From: Streptomyces sp. NBC_00464
GTDB taxonomy: Bacteria > Actinomycetota > Actinomycetes > Streptomycetales > Streptomycetaceae
Length of the DNA: 64,000 bases
Reading direction: 5' to 3'
Assembly (NCBI RefSeq): GCF_036013915.1
Contig: NZ_CP107899.1
Location: forward strand, 6,076,001-6,140,000
In this document: positions 29,553 to 37,682 of the stretch, one piece after another
Numbering within the stretch: the first letter of the stretch is position 1
How the letters are laid out: each line of letters starts with the position of its first letter
Program-made: the position numbers and the translations under genes
The notes under the pieces: generated by a model
Told to the model about the DNA's origin: nothing
Database searches by the model: none
The model's input: the letters and a program-made list of their open reading frames with translations, nothing else

Positions 29553-30694
29553 AGATCACCCGTATCGAGACCTTCCTCGTACCGCCACGCTGGCTGTTCT
29601 GCCGGATCGAGACCGACGAGGGTGTCGTCGGCTGGGGCGAACCCGTGGTGGAGGGCCGGGCCGAAGTGGTCCGCGCCGCCGTGGACGTCCTCGCCGAATA
29701 CCTGATCGGCCGGGATCCGCTGCGCATCCAGGACCACTGGCAGGTGCTCAGCAAGGGCGGCTTCTACCGGGGCGGCCCGATACTCTCCAGTGCCGTCGCC
29801 GGCATCGACCAGGCCCTGTGGGACATCGCCGGGAAGACGTACGGCGCTCCGGTGCACGCCCTGCTCGGCGGCCCCGTGCGCGACCGGGTACGGGTCTACG
29901 CCTGGGTGGGCGGCGACGAACCCGCCCGGCTCGCCGAGGAGGTCACCGCCCAGGTCGAGGCCGGCTTCACCGCCGTCAAGATGAACGCGGCGGGCCGCAC
30001 CTCCGCGCTGCCCACCCCCGCCGAGACCGCCGCCGTCGTCGAACGGGTAGCCGCCGCCCGCGAGGTGCTCGGTCCCGGCCGCGACGTCGCCGTCGACATG
30101 CACGGCCGGTTCGGACCCGCCGGGGCCCGCCGCGTGCTGCACGCCATCGAGCCGCTGCACCCCCTGTTCGTCGAGGAACCGCTCCTGCCCGAGCAGGGGC
30201 ATCTGCTGCCCGCACTCGTGGGCGCCACCTCCGTCCCCATCGCCACCGGCGAACGGCTCTACGGACGCGCCGACTTCCTGCCCGCACTGACCGCCGGGAT
30301 CGCGGTCGCCCAGCCCGACCCCTCGCACGCCGGAGGTATCTCCGAGGTGCTCCGCATCGCTTCGCTCGCCGAGACCTTCGGGGCGCAGCTCGCCCCGCAC
30401 TGCCCGCTCGGCCCCATCGCTCTCGCGGCCGGTCTCCAGATCGCCTTCGCCACCCCGAACTTCCTCATCCAGGAGCAGAGCCGGGGCATCCACTACAACA
30501 AGGACGCCGACCTGCTCAGCTACGTCGTGGACACCGAACCGTTCCGCTTCGACGCCGGCCACGCCCGGCGCACCGCCCTGCCGGGGCTCGGCGTCACCGT
30601 CGACGAGGCCGCCGTACGCGCCACCGACCGTGCCGGACACGCCTGGCGCAACCCGGTGTGGCGCCACGACGACGGCGCCTTCACCGAGTGGTGA
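29549..30694 (+). CDS. dgoD: D-galactonate dehydratase
   Basis: This enolase-superfamily enzyme dehydrates D-galactonate to 2-keto-3-deoxygalactonate. The 381 residues match E. coli DgoD as I remember it over the whole length, from MKITRIETF and GFYRGGPILSSAVAGIDQAL to the C-terminal WRNPVWRHDDGAFTEW. Metal ligands are Asp in DMHGR, Glu in FVEEPLLPEQ and Glu in ATGERLYG. The general acid/base His are in DMHGR and LAPHCPLGPIA. The GTG overlaps the regulator stop. Confidence 0.93.
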   Translation: MKITRIETFLVPPRWLFCRIETDEGVVGWGEPVVEGRAEVVRAAVDVLAEYLIGRDPLRIQDHWQVLSKGGFYRGGPILSSAVAGIDQALWDIAGKTYGAPVHALLGGPVRDRVRVYAWVGGDEPARLAEEVTAQVEAGFTAVKMNAAGRTSALPTPAETAAVVERVAAAREVLGPGRDVAVDMHGRFGPAGARRVLHAIEPLHPLFVEEPLLPEQGHLLPALVGATSVPIATGERLYGRADFLPALTAGIAVAQPDPSHAGGISEVLRIASLAETFGAQLAPHCPLGPIALAAGLQIAFATPNFLIQEQSRGIHYNKDADLLSYVVDTEPFRFDAGHARRTALPGLGVTVDEAAVRATDRAGHAWRNPVWRHDDGAFTEW

Positions 30695-30711
30695 GCGTCC
30701 CGCCGGCCACA

Positions 30712-30777
30712 CCCGTACAGCGGAACCGGCCATAGTCGTACAGCAGAACCACCATGCCCGTACAGCAGAGAAGGAAG
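30712..30777 (+). repeat. Three direct repeats of about 22 bp before the aldolase gene
   Basis: The octamer CGTACAGC recurs at 30714, 30737 and 30759, each followed by RGA and a purine-rich tail (CGGAACC, CAGAACC, CAGAGAAGG). The third copy supplies the ribosome-binding site of the aldolase gene. A related element precedes the regulator gene. Confidence 0.6.
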
Positions 30778-30788
30778 GAAACCCGCAC

Positions 30789-31430
30789 GTGGAACTGCTG
30801 ACCGCGCTGCGCGTCCACCGGATCGTCGCCATCGTGCGCGGCGCCGACGCGGACGCCGCACTCAGGACCGTACTCACCCTGGCCGAGGAGGGACTCCCGC
30901 TCATCGAGGTCTCCCTCAGCGGCAGGGACGCGCTCGACGTCATCCGCCGGGCCCGTGCCGCGCTCGGCCCGGCCGCACCGCTCGGAGCGGGCACCGTCCT
31001 GACAGCCGAGGACGCGGCCGCGGTACGCGACGCGGGAGCCGACTTCGTCGTCACCCCGGCCGTCTGCGAGGGCGTCACCGAGGCGAAGCGCCTCGGGCTG
31101 CCGGTGCTGGCAGGAGTGATGACCCCGAGCGACATCGTCGCCGCGCAGCGGCTCGGCGCCGACGCCTACAAGCTCTTCCCCGCAGCACAGGCCGGCGGCC
31201 CCGGCTATCTCGGGGCGCTGCGCGGGCCGTTCCCGGACGCGCCGTTCGTCCCCGTCGGGGGAGTGGACGCCGCAGCGGCCCGTGACTATCTCGCCCGGGG
31301 CGCGACCGCGGTCGGCGTCGGGTCCCCGCTGATCGGCGACGCCGCCGACGGGGGCAGCGTCGAAGCCCTCCGCGAGCGCACCCGCGCCTTCCTCGAAGCC
31401 GTACACCTTCCCGCGGGCACCGGGCGATGA
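30789..31430 (+). CDS. 2-dehydro-3-deoxy-6-phosphogalactonate/gluconate aldolase
   Basis: The 213-residue class I aldolase cleaves KDPGal (or KDPG) to pyruvate and glyceraldehyde 3-phosphate. It has the Glu-containing strand PLIEVSLSG, the GAGTVLTAED loop, FVVTPAV, the Schiff-base Lys in AYKLFPAAQ and the phosphate loop PVGGV. The GTG start follows AGAAGGAAGG. Placement after dgoD argues for KDPGal as substrate (DgoA role). Confidence 0.88.
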   Translation: MELLTALRVHRIVAIVRGADADAALRTVLTLAEEGLPLIEVSLSGRDALDVIRRARAALGPAAPLGAGTVLTAEDAAAVRDAGADFVVTPAVCEGVTEAKRLGLPVLAGVMTPSDIVAAQRLGADAYKLFPAAQAGGPGYLGALRGPFPDAPFVPVGGVDAAAARDYLARGATAVGVGSPLIGDAADGGSVEALRERTRAFLEAVHLPAGTGR

Positions 31431-31470
31431 CCGCGCGTCTGCCTGCCGCACACCGGCAGGGGAGTTCCGG

Positions 31471-32478
31471 ATGACCGCGACCGTGCGTGCACAGGGTGCC
31501 CGCGGGGCACGGTGGCCCGTCCGGCCCCCGGTGACCTGCATCGGCGAGACCATGGCCGCCCTCGTGCCGGAACCGGCCGCCCCGCTGGAGGGCGCCGATC
31601 GGCTCGGCGTACGGATCGCCGGCGCCGAATCCAATGTGGCGATGTACCTCGCCGACCACGGGGTGCCCGCCCGCTGGGTCTCCGCGCTCGGCGACGACCC
31701 GTTCGGCCGCCGGATCCGCACCGAGGTGGCCGCGTCCGGCGTCGATGTCAGCGGGGTGCGCACCGACCCGCACCGTCCGACCGGACTCCTGGTCAAGGAC
31801 CCCGGCACCGGCGGCACGCGGGTCCACTACTACCGCCGCGGCTCCGCCGCCTCGGCCCTGACACCGGAACTGCTGGACGACGAAGCCGTGCGCACGGCAG
31901 GGCTCATCCACCTCAGCGGCATCACACCGGCGCTCTCCGAGGGCTGCCACGACCTGGTGGCCGCTCTGCTGGAGCCTCCTGCCGCGGAACGGCCCCGCCC
32001 GGTCAGCTTCGACGTCAACCACCGGCCCGCCCTGTGGCCGGACGGCACGGCGGCCGGTGTGCTGCTCGCCCTCGCCCGGCAGGCGGACATCACGTTCGTC
32101 GGTCTGGACGAGGCACAGGCCCTGTGGGGCGAGGAGTTGGCCGACGCGGCGGCCGTACGGGCGCTGCTTCCCCAGCCGCGGATCCTCGTCGTCAAGGACG
32201 GCGGGCGGGCTGCCACCGCCTTCGACGGCAACCGGGTCCACACCGTGCCCGCGCCCGGGGTGGAGGTCGTCGAACCGGTCGGCGCCGGTGACGCGTTCGC
32301 CGCCGGGTTCCTCGCCGGGCTGCTCCGTGGCGAGGACACCGTACGGGCGCTGCGGCTGGGGCATCTCACCGCGGGCGCCGCGCTGCGGGTCACCGGTGAC
32401 CACGGACCGCTGCCGGACCGCGCCCGGCTCGCGGAGCTGCTGGACGCGGTACCCGGGGCATGGGGCCGGGGCGGGTGA
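31471..32478 (+). CDS. PfkB-family sugar kinase, probable 2-keto-3-deoxy-galactonate/gluconate kinase
   Basis: The 335-residue ribokinase-fold protein has VTCIGETMAAL at the N-terminus, the substrate-side GAESNVAMYLA, FDVNHRPALW, and the anion-hole/catalytic motif EPVGAGDAFAAGFLAG with catalytic Asp near residue 271. It fits KdgK-type kinases. It is a different family from E. coli DgoK, so it would be a non-orthologous replacement for the phosphorylation step. It is last in the cassette and convergent with ctaA. Confidence 0.85.
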   Translation: MTATVRAQGARGARWPVRPPVTCIGETMAALVPEPAAPLEGADRLGVRIAGAESNVAMYLADHGVPARWVSALGDDPFGRRIRTEVAASGVDVSGVRTDPHRPTGLLVKDPGTGGTRVHYYRRGSAASALTPELLDDEAVRTAGLIHLSGITPALSEGCHDLVAALLEPPAAERPRPVSFDVNHRPALWPDGTAAGVLLALARQADITFVGLDEAQALWGEELADAAAVRALLPQPRILVVKDGGRAATAFDGNRVHTVPAPGVEVVEPVGAGDAFAAGFLAGLLRGEDTVRALRLGHLTAGAALRVTGDHGPLPDRARLAELLDAVPGAWGRGG

Positions 32479-32529
32479 CAAGGAGGACGGGCAGGCCCGG
32501 GCCGGTCACTGCGGAATCACGGGGCGGGC

Positions 32530-33543
32530 TCAGCCCGCCGTGGCAGGCTCCGGCTGCTCGGCCGCCGGGCCGGGAACCGCGGCGACGCCCACCGGCCGCT
32601 CGCGCTGCGACAGCAGGACGCGGACCACACCGATCCACACCAGGCACGAGCCGAACATGTGCAGCCCGACCAGGATCTCGGGGGTGTCGTTGAAATACTG
32701 CACGTACCCGATCACGCCCTGCGCCATCAGGATCACGAACAGGTCCCGGGCACGGTGCAGCGGACCCACGGGCGCGTCGACGGCCTTCAGGACGAACCAG
32801 AGCGCGACGGTCAGCGCCACCACGACCCACGCCAGGTCGGCGTGGAGCTGGGCGATCATCTTCCAGTCGATCGGGATGCGGTGGACGTCGCTGGAGTCAC
32901 CGGCGTGCCGCCCGGCCCCCGTGACCACCGTGCCGACCGCGATCAGCAGCCCCGCGGCGATCGCCAGCAGCCAGGTGAGCTGCGAGACGGCCTTGCCCAC
33001 CAGCGGACGCGGCGCCTCGTCGCCCTCCCCGACCCGCTGCCACGTCACCAGGGCGATCGTCAGCAGCGCGGTGGAGAGCAGGAAGTGGGCCGCGACGGTG
33101 TACGGGTTGAGGCCGACGAGCACCACGATGCCGCCGAGCACCGCGTTGCCCATGACCACCCAGAACTGCGCCCAGCCGAGCCGGGTGAGGCTGCGGCGCC
33201 AGGGCTTGGCGGACCGGGCGGCGATGATCGCCCAGCCGACCGCCGCGCACAGGACGTAGGTGAGCATGCGGTTGCCGAACTCGATGGCGCCGTGGAAGCC
33301 CATCTCACCGGTCGCCGTCAGGCTGTCGTCGGTGCACTTGGGCCAGGTCGGGCAGCCGAGGCCGGAACCGGTCAGCCGTACGGCACCGCCGGTGACGACG
33401 ATGACGACGGCCATGACGACGGCCGACATCGCCGCACGGCGGACGGTCCGGGGGGACGGCGTCCAGCGCTCGGCGATGTAGAGGAGCGGGTTCCGCACGG
33501 CTTGAGCGACTTCGGCTCGGGTCAGCTTGGGCACGCGCACCAT
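32530..33543 (-). CDS. ctaA: Heme A synthase (CtaA/COX15)
   Basis: It oxidises the C8 methyl of heme O to make heme A. About eight membrane helices are visible. Conserved segments are VVTGGAVRLTGSGLGCPTWPKC with the paired Cys (seen as TGGAVRLTGSGLGCPTWP), EFGNRMLTY with a heme-ligand-flanking region, AHFLLSTALL and the second-half HRIPIDWKMIAQLHADLAW (HADLAW part). 337 residues from ATG 33543; a TTG seven codons upstream is an alternative start. Confidence 0.93.
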   Translation of the reverse strand: MVRVPKLTRAEVAQAVRNPLLYIAERWTPSPRTVRRAAMSAVVMAVVIVVTGGAVRLTGSGLGCPTWPKCTDDSLTATGEMGFHGAIEFGNRMLTYVLCAAVGWAIIAARSAKPWRRSLTRLGWAQFWVVMGNAVLGGIVVLVGLNPYTVAAHFLLSTALLTIALVTWQRVGEGDEAPRPLVGKAVSQLTWLLAIAAGLLIAVGTVVTGAGRHAGDSSDVHRIPIDWKMIAQLHADLAWVVVALTVALWFVLKAVDAPVGPLHRARDLFVILMAQGVIGYVQYFNDTPEILVGLHMFGSCLVWIGVVRVLLSQRERPVGVAAVPGPAAEQPEPATAG

Positions 33544-33607
33544 CGTAGGCGGCCGCTTGTGCAAGCTTTCACGAGGGGGACGAATCGTGCCCCATGAGTG
33601 TCCGGGC

Positions 33608-34375
33608 TCACTCCCAGCGGAAGAACTTCGCCGCCGCGCCGAGCCCCAGCACCGTCCACACCGCCAGGATCCCCAGGTCGCCCCACGGCATCGCTGCGCC
33701 GTGCTGAAGCACGTCCCTGAGGCCGTCCGAGAGAGCGGCGATCGGCAGCAGCCCCAGCACGGACTGCACCGCGTCCGGGAACTTGTCCAGCGGCACGATG
33801 ACCCCGCCGCCGACCAGCAGCAGCAGGAAGACCAGATTGGCGGCGGCCAGCGTCGCCTCCGCCTTCAGCGTCCCGGCCATCAGCAGACCGAGCCCGGAGA
33901 ACGCCGCGGTGCCGAGGACCAGGAGCAGCAGTACGGCGAACGGGTTGCCGTGCGGCGACCAGCCCAGCGCGAAGGCGATCACGGTCAGCAGCACGACCTG
34001 GAGCACCTCGGTGACCAGCACCGCGAGGGTCTTCGCGGTCATCAGCCCCCAGCGGGGCAGCGGCGAGGCGGCGAGTCGCTTGAGCACGCCGTAGCGCCGC
34101 TCGAATCCGGTGGCGATGGCCTGGCCGGTGAAGGCCGTGGACATCACGGCGAGGGCGAGGATGCCGGGGGTCAGGAAGTCGACCGACTCGCCCGAGCCGG
34201 TGTCCACGATGTCGACCGCGCTGAACAGCACCAGCAGCAGCGTCGGGATGATCACCGTCAGCAGCAGCTGCTCGCCGTTGCGCAGCAGCATCCGGGTCTC
34301 CAGCGCGGTCTGCGCGGCGATCATGCGCGGCAGCGGGGCGGCGCCCGGCCGGGGGGCGTACGTACCGGCGCTCAT
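33608..34375 (-). CDS. ABC-2 type exporter permease
   Basis: The 255-residue integral membrane protein has six hydrophobic segments, for example LLLTVIIPTLLLVLFS and VFLLLLVGGGVIVPLD. It also has the ABC-2 pattern FERRYGVLKRLAASPLPRWG between helices two and three. It pairs with the ATPase gene upstream (ATGA overlap). The pair sits between ctaA and suf, an arrangement I recall as conserved in actinobacteria; substrate unknown. Confidence 0.9.
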   Translation of the reverse strand: MSAGTYAPRPGAAPLPRMIAAQTALETRMLLRNGEQLLLTVIIPTLLLVLFSAVDIVDTGSGESVDFLTPGILALAVMSTAFTGQAIATGFERRYGVLKRLAASPLPRWGLMTAKTLAVLVTEVLQVVLLTVIAFALGWSPHGNPFAVLLLLVLGTAAFSGLGLLMAGTLKAEATLAAANLVFLLLLVGGGVIVPLDKFPDAVQSVLGLLPIAALSDGLRDVLQHGAAMPWGDLGILAVWTVLGLGAAAKFFRWE

Positions 34376-35319
34376 GCGCGCAGCTCCTTGCCGGTCAGTT
34401 CGAGGAAGACGTCTTCCAGGGTGTGGCGCTCGACGGAGATGCCGGAGGGCATCACACCGTTCTGCGCGCACCAGGAGGTGACGGTGGCCAGCAGCTGCGG
34501 GTCGACATCGCCGGTGATGCGGTACGCGCCGGTGGCGAGCTCGGCCGCCTCCGTGCCGTCGGGCAGTGCCTTCAGCAGGGAGTCGAGGTCGAGCCCGGGG
34601 CGGCCGGTGAAGCGCAGGGTGTTCTCGGCGCCGCCGCGGCACAGGGACTCGGGGCTGCCCTGGGCGAGGAGCCGGCCGGCGTCGATGATGGCGACGTCGT
34701 CGGCGAGCTCCTCGGCCTCGTCCATGAAGTGGGTGGTGAGGACGACGCAGACGCCGTCGGCGCGCAGTTCCCGTACGAGGTCCCAGGTGGAACGGCGGGC
34801 CTGCGGGTCGAGGCCCGCGGTCGGCTCGTCCAGGAAGACCAGTTCCGGGCGGCCCACGACGGCCATCGCCAGGGCGAGCCGCTGCTGCTGGCCGCCGGAG
34901 AGCCGGCGGTAGGTGGTGCGGCCGCAGCTGCCCAGGCCCAGACGTTCGATGAGGGCGTCCACGTCCAGGGGGTGGGCGTGCAGTTTCGCCATGTGGCGGA
35001 GCATCTCGTCGGCGCGTGCGCCGGAGTAGACGCCGCCGGACTGGAGCATCACGCCGATGCGGGGGCGCAGACGCGCCGCGTCGGCGACCGGATCGAGGCC
35101 GAGGACCCGGACCGTCCCGTCATCCGGACGGCGGTATCCCTCGCAGGTCTCGATCGTGGTGGTCTTGCCCGCGCCGTTGGGGCCGAGGATCGCGGTGACC
35201 GCAGCGGCCCGGACATCCAGGTCGAGGCCGTCCACCGCGGCTTTGCTGCCGTACCGCTTCACCAGGCCACGGACCTGGACAGCCGGGCCGGAGGGGGGTG
35301 GGGCGGGCTCGCTCTTCAT
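34372..35319 (-). CDS. ABC exporter ATP-binding protein (DrrA-like)
   Basis: The 315-residue ATPase has Walker A LGPNGAGKTTT, signature LSGGQQQRLALA, Walker B LVFLDEPTAGLD and the H-loop LTTHFMDEAE. A C-terminal extension of about 90 residues is typical of the daunorubicin-resistance subfamily. It is first gene of the exporter operon, divergent from sufR. Confidence 0.93.
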   Translation of the reverse strand: MKSEPAPPPSGPAVQVRGLVKRYGSKAAVDGLDLDVRAAAVTAILGPNGAGKTTTIETCEGYRRPDDGTVRVLGLDPVADAARLRPRIGVMLQSGGVYSGARADEMLRHMAKLHAHPLDVDALIERLGLGSCGRTTYRRLSGGQQQRLALAMAVVGRPELVFLDEPTAGLDPQARRSTWDLVRELRADGVCVVLTTHFMDEAEELADDVAIIDAGRLLAQGSPESLCRGGAENTLRFTGRPGLDLDSLLKALPDGTEAAELATGAYRITGDVDPQLLATVTSWCAQNGVMPSGISVERHTLEDVFLELTGKELRA

Positions 35320-35369
35320 GGGCGGTAAGTCTAGGCAGCCGTCCGCCGGGGCCCGGTCCGGGGGCTTGA

Positions 35370-35383
35370 TTAGGTAACCCTAA
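35370..35383. promoter_or_regulatory. TTAGG-N4-CCTAA inverted repeat between the exporter and sufR
   Basis: A perfect 5+5 bp inverted repeat, TTAGG-TAAC-CCTAA, 50 bp upstream of the exporter ATPase start. Its half-sites equal the ends of the 19-bp iron box of DtxR-type regulators, but the spacing is 5 bp shorter, so binding by that regulator is doubtful. Confidence 0.35.
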
Positions 35384-35419
35384 GTGATGGATTCCACCCT
35401 TGATCGTTTCGGACCGTGG

Positions 35420-35449
35420 TTGTCAGGGCCGGATGAATTACGCAACAAT
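35420..35449 (+). promoter_or_regulatory. Probable sufR promoter giving a leaderless transcript
   Basis: TTGTCA (35420-35425), an 18-bp spacer, then AACAAT (35444-35449). Transcription would start about at 35456, the G of the GTG codon, and there is no ribosome-binding site before it. Confidence 0.45.
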
Positions 35450-35456
35450 GGCGTTG
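35443..35456. promoter_or_regulatory. SufR operator, CAAC-N6-GTTG
   Basis: CAAC-AATGGC-GTTG is a perfect match to the 14-bp palindrome I recall for SufR of S. avermitilis. It covers the proposed -10 and the start codon, so bound SufR would block its own operon. Confidence 0.7.
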
Positions 35457-36202
35457 TGAAATACGTTGGCGAGGCTCCGCAGGAGGAACTCGCGACCGGA
35501 GAGCGCTCGACGCGCAACCGGGTCGCGCGCTCCATCCTGGACCACGGCCCGTCCACCGTCGCCGACCTGGCGAAGCGCCTGGGCCTCACACAGGCCGCCG
35601 TCCGCCGCCATCTCGACGCCCTCGTCTCCGACGTCGTCGTCGAGGCCCGTGAGCAGCGGGTGTACGGGGCACGGACCCGCGGCCGTCCGGCCAAGGTGTT
35701 CGCCCTGACCGACTGCGGCCGGGACGCCTTCGACCAGTCGTACGACAAGCTCGCCGCGGACGCCCTGCGCTGGATCGCCGAGACCTCGGGCGACGAAGCG
35801 GTCATGGTCTTCGCCCGGGCCAGGATCGCCGACCAGTCGGCGGCCTACCGCGCGGCCGTCGAGGCCGCGGCCCCCGAATCCCGTACGGAGGCGCTGGCCA
35901 AGGCCTTGTCCGCCGACGGGTACGCTGCTACGGCGCGCAGCGCGCCGGGCCCGCAGCAGGGTGAGCAGCTGTGTCAGCACCACTGCCCGGTCGCACATGT
36001 CGCCGAGCAGTACCCGCAGCTGTGCGAGGCGGAGACGGAGATCTTCTCCAGCCTCCTGGGGACCCATGTGCAGCGTCTGGCCACCATCGCCCACGGCGAC
36101 GGGGTGTGTACGACGTACATTCCGCGCAGCGGCCACCCCACCACCACCCCACAGACCACCGATTCAGCATCTGCAAGCACGGCCGGGAGGAACCCCGCAT
36201 GA
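35456..36202 (+). CDS. sufR: Fe-S-sensing repressor of the suf operon
   Basis: The 248-residue protein has an N-terminal winged helix ([20 protein letters not shown] and [10 protein letters not shown]), then a conserved [16 protein letters not shown] wing. C-terminal cysteines in LCQHHCPVA and YPQLCEAE could hold a [4Fe-4S] cluster. The GTG at 35456 gives the usual start VKYVGEAP. It overlaps sufB by 4 bp and is the first gene of the operon. Cluster loss should release the operator and raise Fe-S assembly. Confidence 0.9.
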   Translation: MKYVGEAPQEELATGERSTRNRVARSILDHGPSTVADLAKRLGLTQAAVRRHLDALVSDVVVEAREQRVYGARTRGRPAKVFALTDCGRDAFDQSYDKLAADALRWIAETSGDEAVMVFARARIADQSAAYRAAVEAAAPESRTEALAKALSADGYAATARSAPGPQQGEQLCQHHCPVAHVAEQYPQLCEAETEIFSSLLGTHVQRLATIAHGDGVCTTYIPRSGHPTTTPQTTDSASASTAGRNPA

Positions 36203-37620
36203 CGCTCCCTACGGAGACTGCCCACCCTGAGCTCGATGGCCTGGGCACGTACGAATTCGGCTGGGCCGACTCCGACGCGGCAGGCGCAGCGGCCAAGCGC
36301 GGCCTCTCCGAGGCTGTCGTCCGCGACATCTCGGAGAAGAAGAACGAACCCGAGTGGATGCTGAAGCTGAGGCTCAAGGGCCTCAAGCTCTTCGGCAAGA
36401 AGCCCATGCCGAACTGGGGCTCGGACCTGTCGGGCATCGACTTCGACAACATCAAGTACTTCGTGCGTTCCACGGAGAAGCAGGCGGAGTCCTGGGAGGA
36501 CCTGCCCGAGGACATCAAGAACACCTACGACAAGCTCGGCATCCCGGAGGCGGAGAAGCAGCGCCTCGTCGCCGGTGTCGCCGCGCAGTACGAGTCCGAG
36601 GTCGTCTACCACCAGATCAACGAGGAGCTGGAGGCGCAGGGTGTCATCTTCATGGACACCGACACCGCGCTGAAGGAGCACCCGGAGCTCTTCAAGGAGT
36701 ACTTCGGCACGGTCATCCCGGTCGGTGACAACAAGTTCGCCTCGCTGAACTCGGCCGTGTGGTCCGGTGGCTCGTTCATCTACGTGCCGAAGGGCGTGCA
36801 CGTGGAGATCCCGCTCCAGGCCTACTTCCGTATCAACACGGAGAACATGGGCCAGTTCGAGCGGACGCTGATCATCGTCGACGAGGACGCCTACGTCCAC
36901 TACGTCGAGGGCTGCACGGCGCCGATCTACTCCTCGGACTCCCTGCACTCCGCGGTCGTCGAGATCATCGTGAAGAAGGGCGGCCGCTGCCGCTACACGA
37001 CGATCCAGAACTGGTCGAACAACGTCTACAACCTGGTGACCAAGCGCGCCGTCGCCTACGAGGGCGCGACCATGGAGTGGGTCGACGGCAACATCGGCTC
37101 CAAGGTCACCATGAAGTACCCGGCCGTCTACCTGATGGGCGAGCACGCCAAGGGCGAGACCCTGTCCATCGCCTTCGCGGGCGAGGGCCAGCACCAGGAC
37201 GCCGGCGCCAAGATGGTCCACATGGCTCCGAACACCTCCTCCAACATCGTCTCCAAGTCGGTGGCACGAGGCGGCGGCCGCACCTCCTACCGCGGTCTCA
37301 TCGAGATCGGCGAGGGCGCGCCCGGCTCTAAGTCCAATGTGCTCTGTGACGCGCTGCTGGTCGACACCATCTCGCGTTCCGACACCTACCCGTACGTCGA
37401 CGTCCGCGAGGACGACGTGTCGATGGGTCACGAGGCGACCGTCTCCAAGGTCTCCGAGGACCAGCTCTTCTACCTGATGAGCCGCGGCATGACCGAGTTC
37501 GAGGCGATGGCGATGATCGTGCGCGGCTTCGTCGAGCCGATCGCGAAGGAGCTCCCGATGGAGTACGCCCTCGAGCTCAACCGGCTGATCGAGCTCCAGA
37601 TGGAGGGTTCGGTCGGCTAG
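36199..37620 (+). CDS. sufB: Fe-S cluster assembly protein SufB
   Basis: This scaffold subunit of the SufBC2D complex is 473 residues long, starting at the ATG overlapping sufR. Conserved features include [35 protein letters not shown] (seen as [16 protein letters not shown]), YVEGCTAP with the conserved Cys, and [15 protein letters not shown]. The C-terminal [18 protein letters not shown] is shared with SufD. Confidence 0.97.
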   Translation: MTLPTETAHPELDGLGTYEFGWADSDAAGAAAKRGLSEAVVRDISEKKNEPEWMLKLRLKGLKLFGKKPMPNWGSDLSGIDFDNIKYFVRSTEKQAESWEDLPEDIKNTYDKLGIPEAEKQRLVAGVAAQYESEVVYHQINEELEAQGVIFMDTDTALKEHPELFKEYFGTVIPVGDNKFASLNSAVWSGGSFIYVPKGVHVEIPLQAYFRINTENMGQFERTLIIVDEDAYVHYVEGCTAPIYSSDSLHSAVVEIIVKKGGRCRYTTIQNWSNNVYNLVTKRAVAYEGATMEWVDGNIGSKVTMKYPAVYLMGEHAKGETLSIAFAGEGQHQDAGAKMVHMAPNTSSNIVSKSVARGGGRTSYRGLIEIGEGAPGSKSNVLCDALLVDTISRSDTYPYVDVREDDVSMGHEATVSKVSEDQLFYLMSRGMTEFEAMAMIVRGFVEPIAKELPMEYALELNRLIELQMEGSVG

Positions 37621-37682
37621 TACGCCGACGACCGGATCCCCCTGACATCTGTCCGACTGAGAAAGCGAGCACTACGACAGCC

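Noticed and set aside
35974..37431. A long minus-strand frame opposite sufR-sufB.
   Set aside because: Valine/aspartate/leucine-rich antisense shadow; sufB is unmistakable on the other strand.
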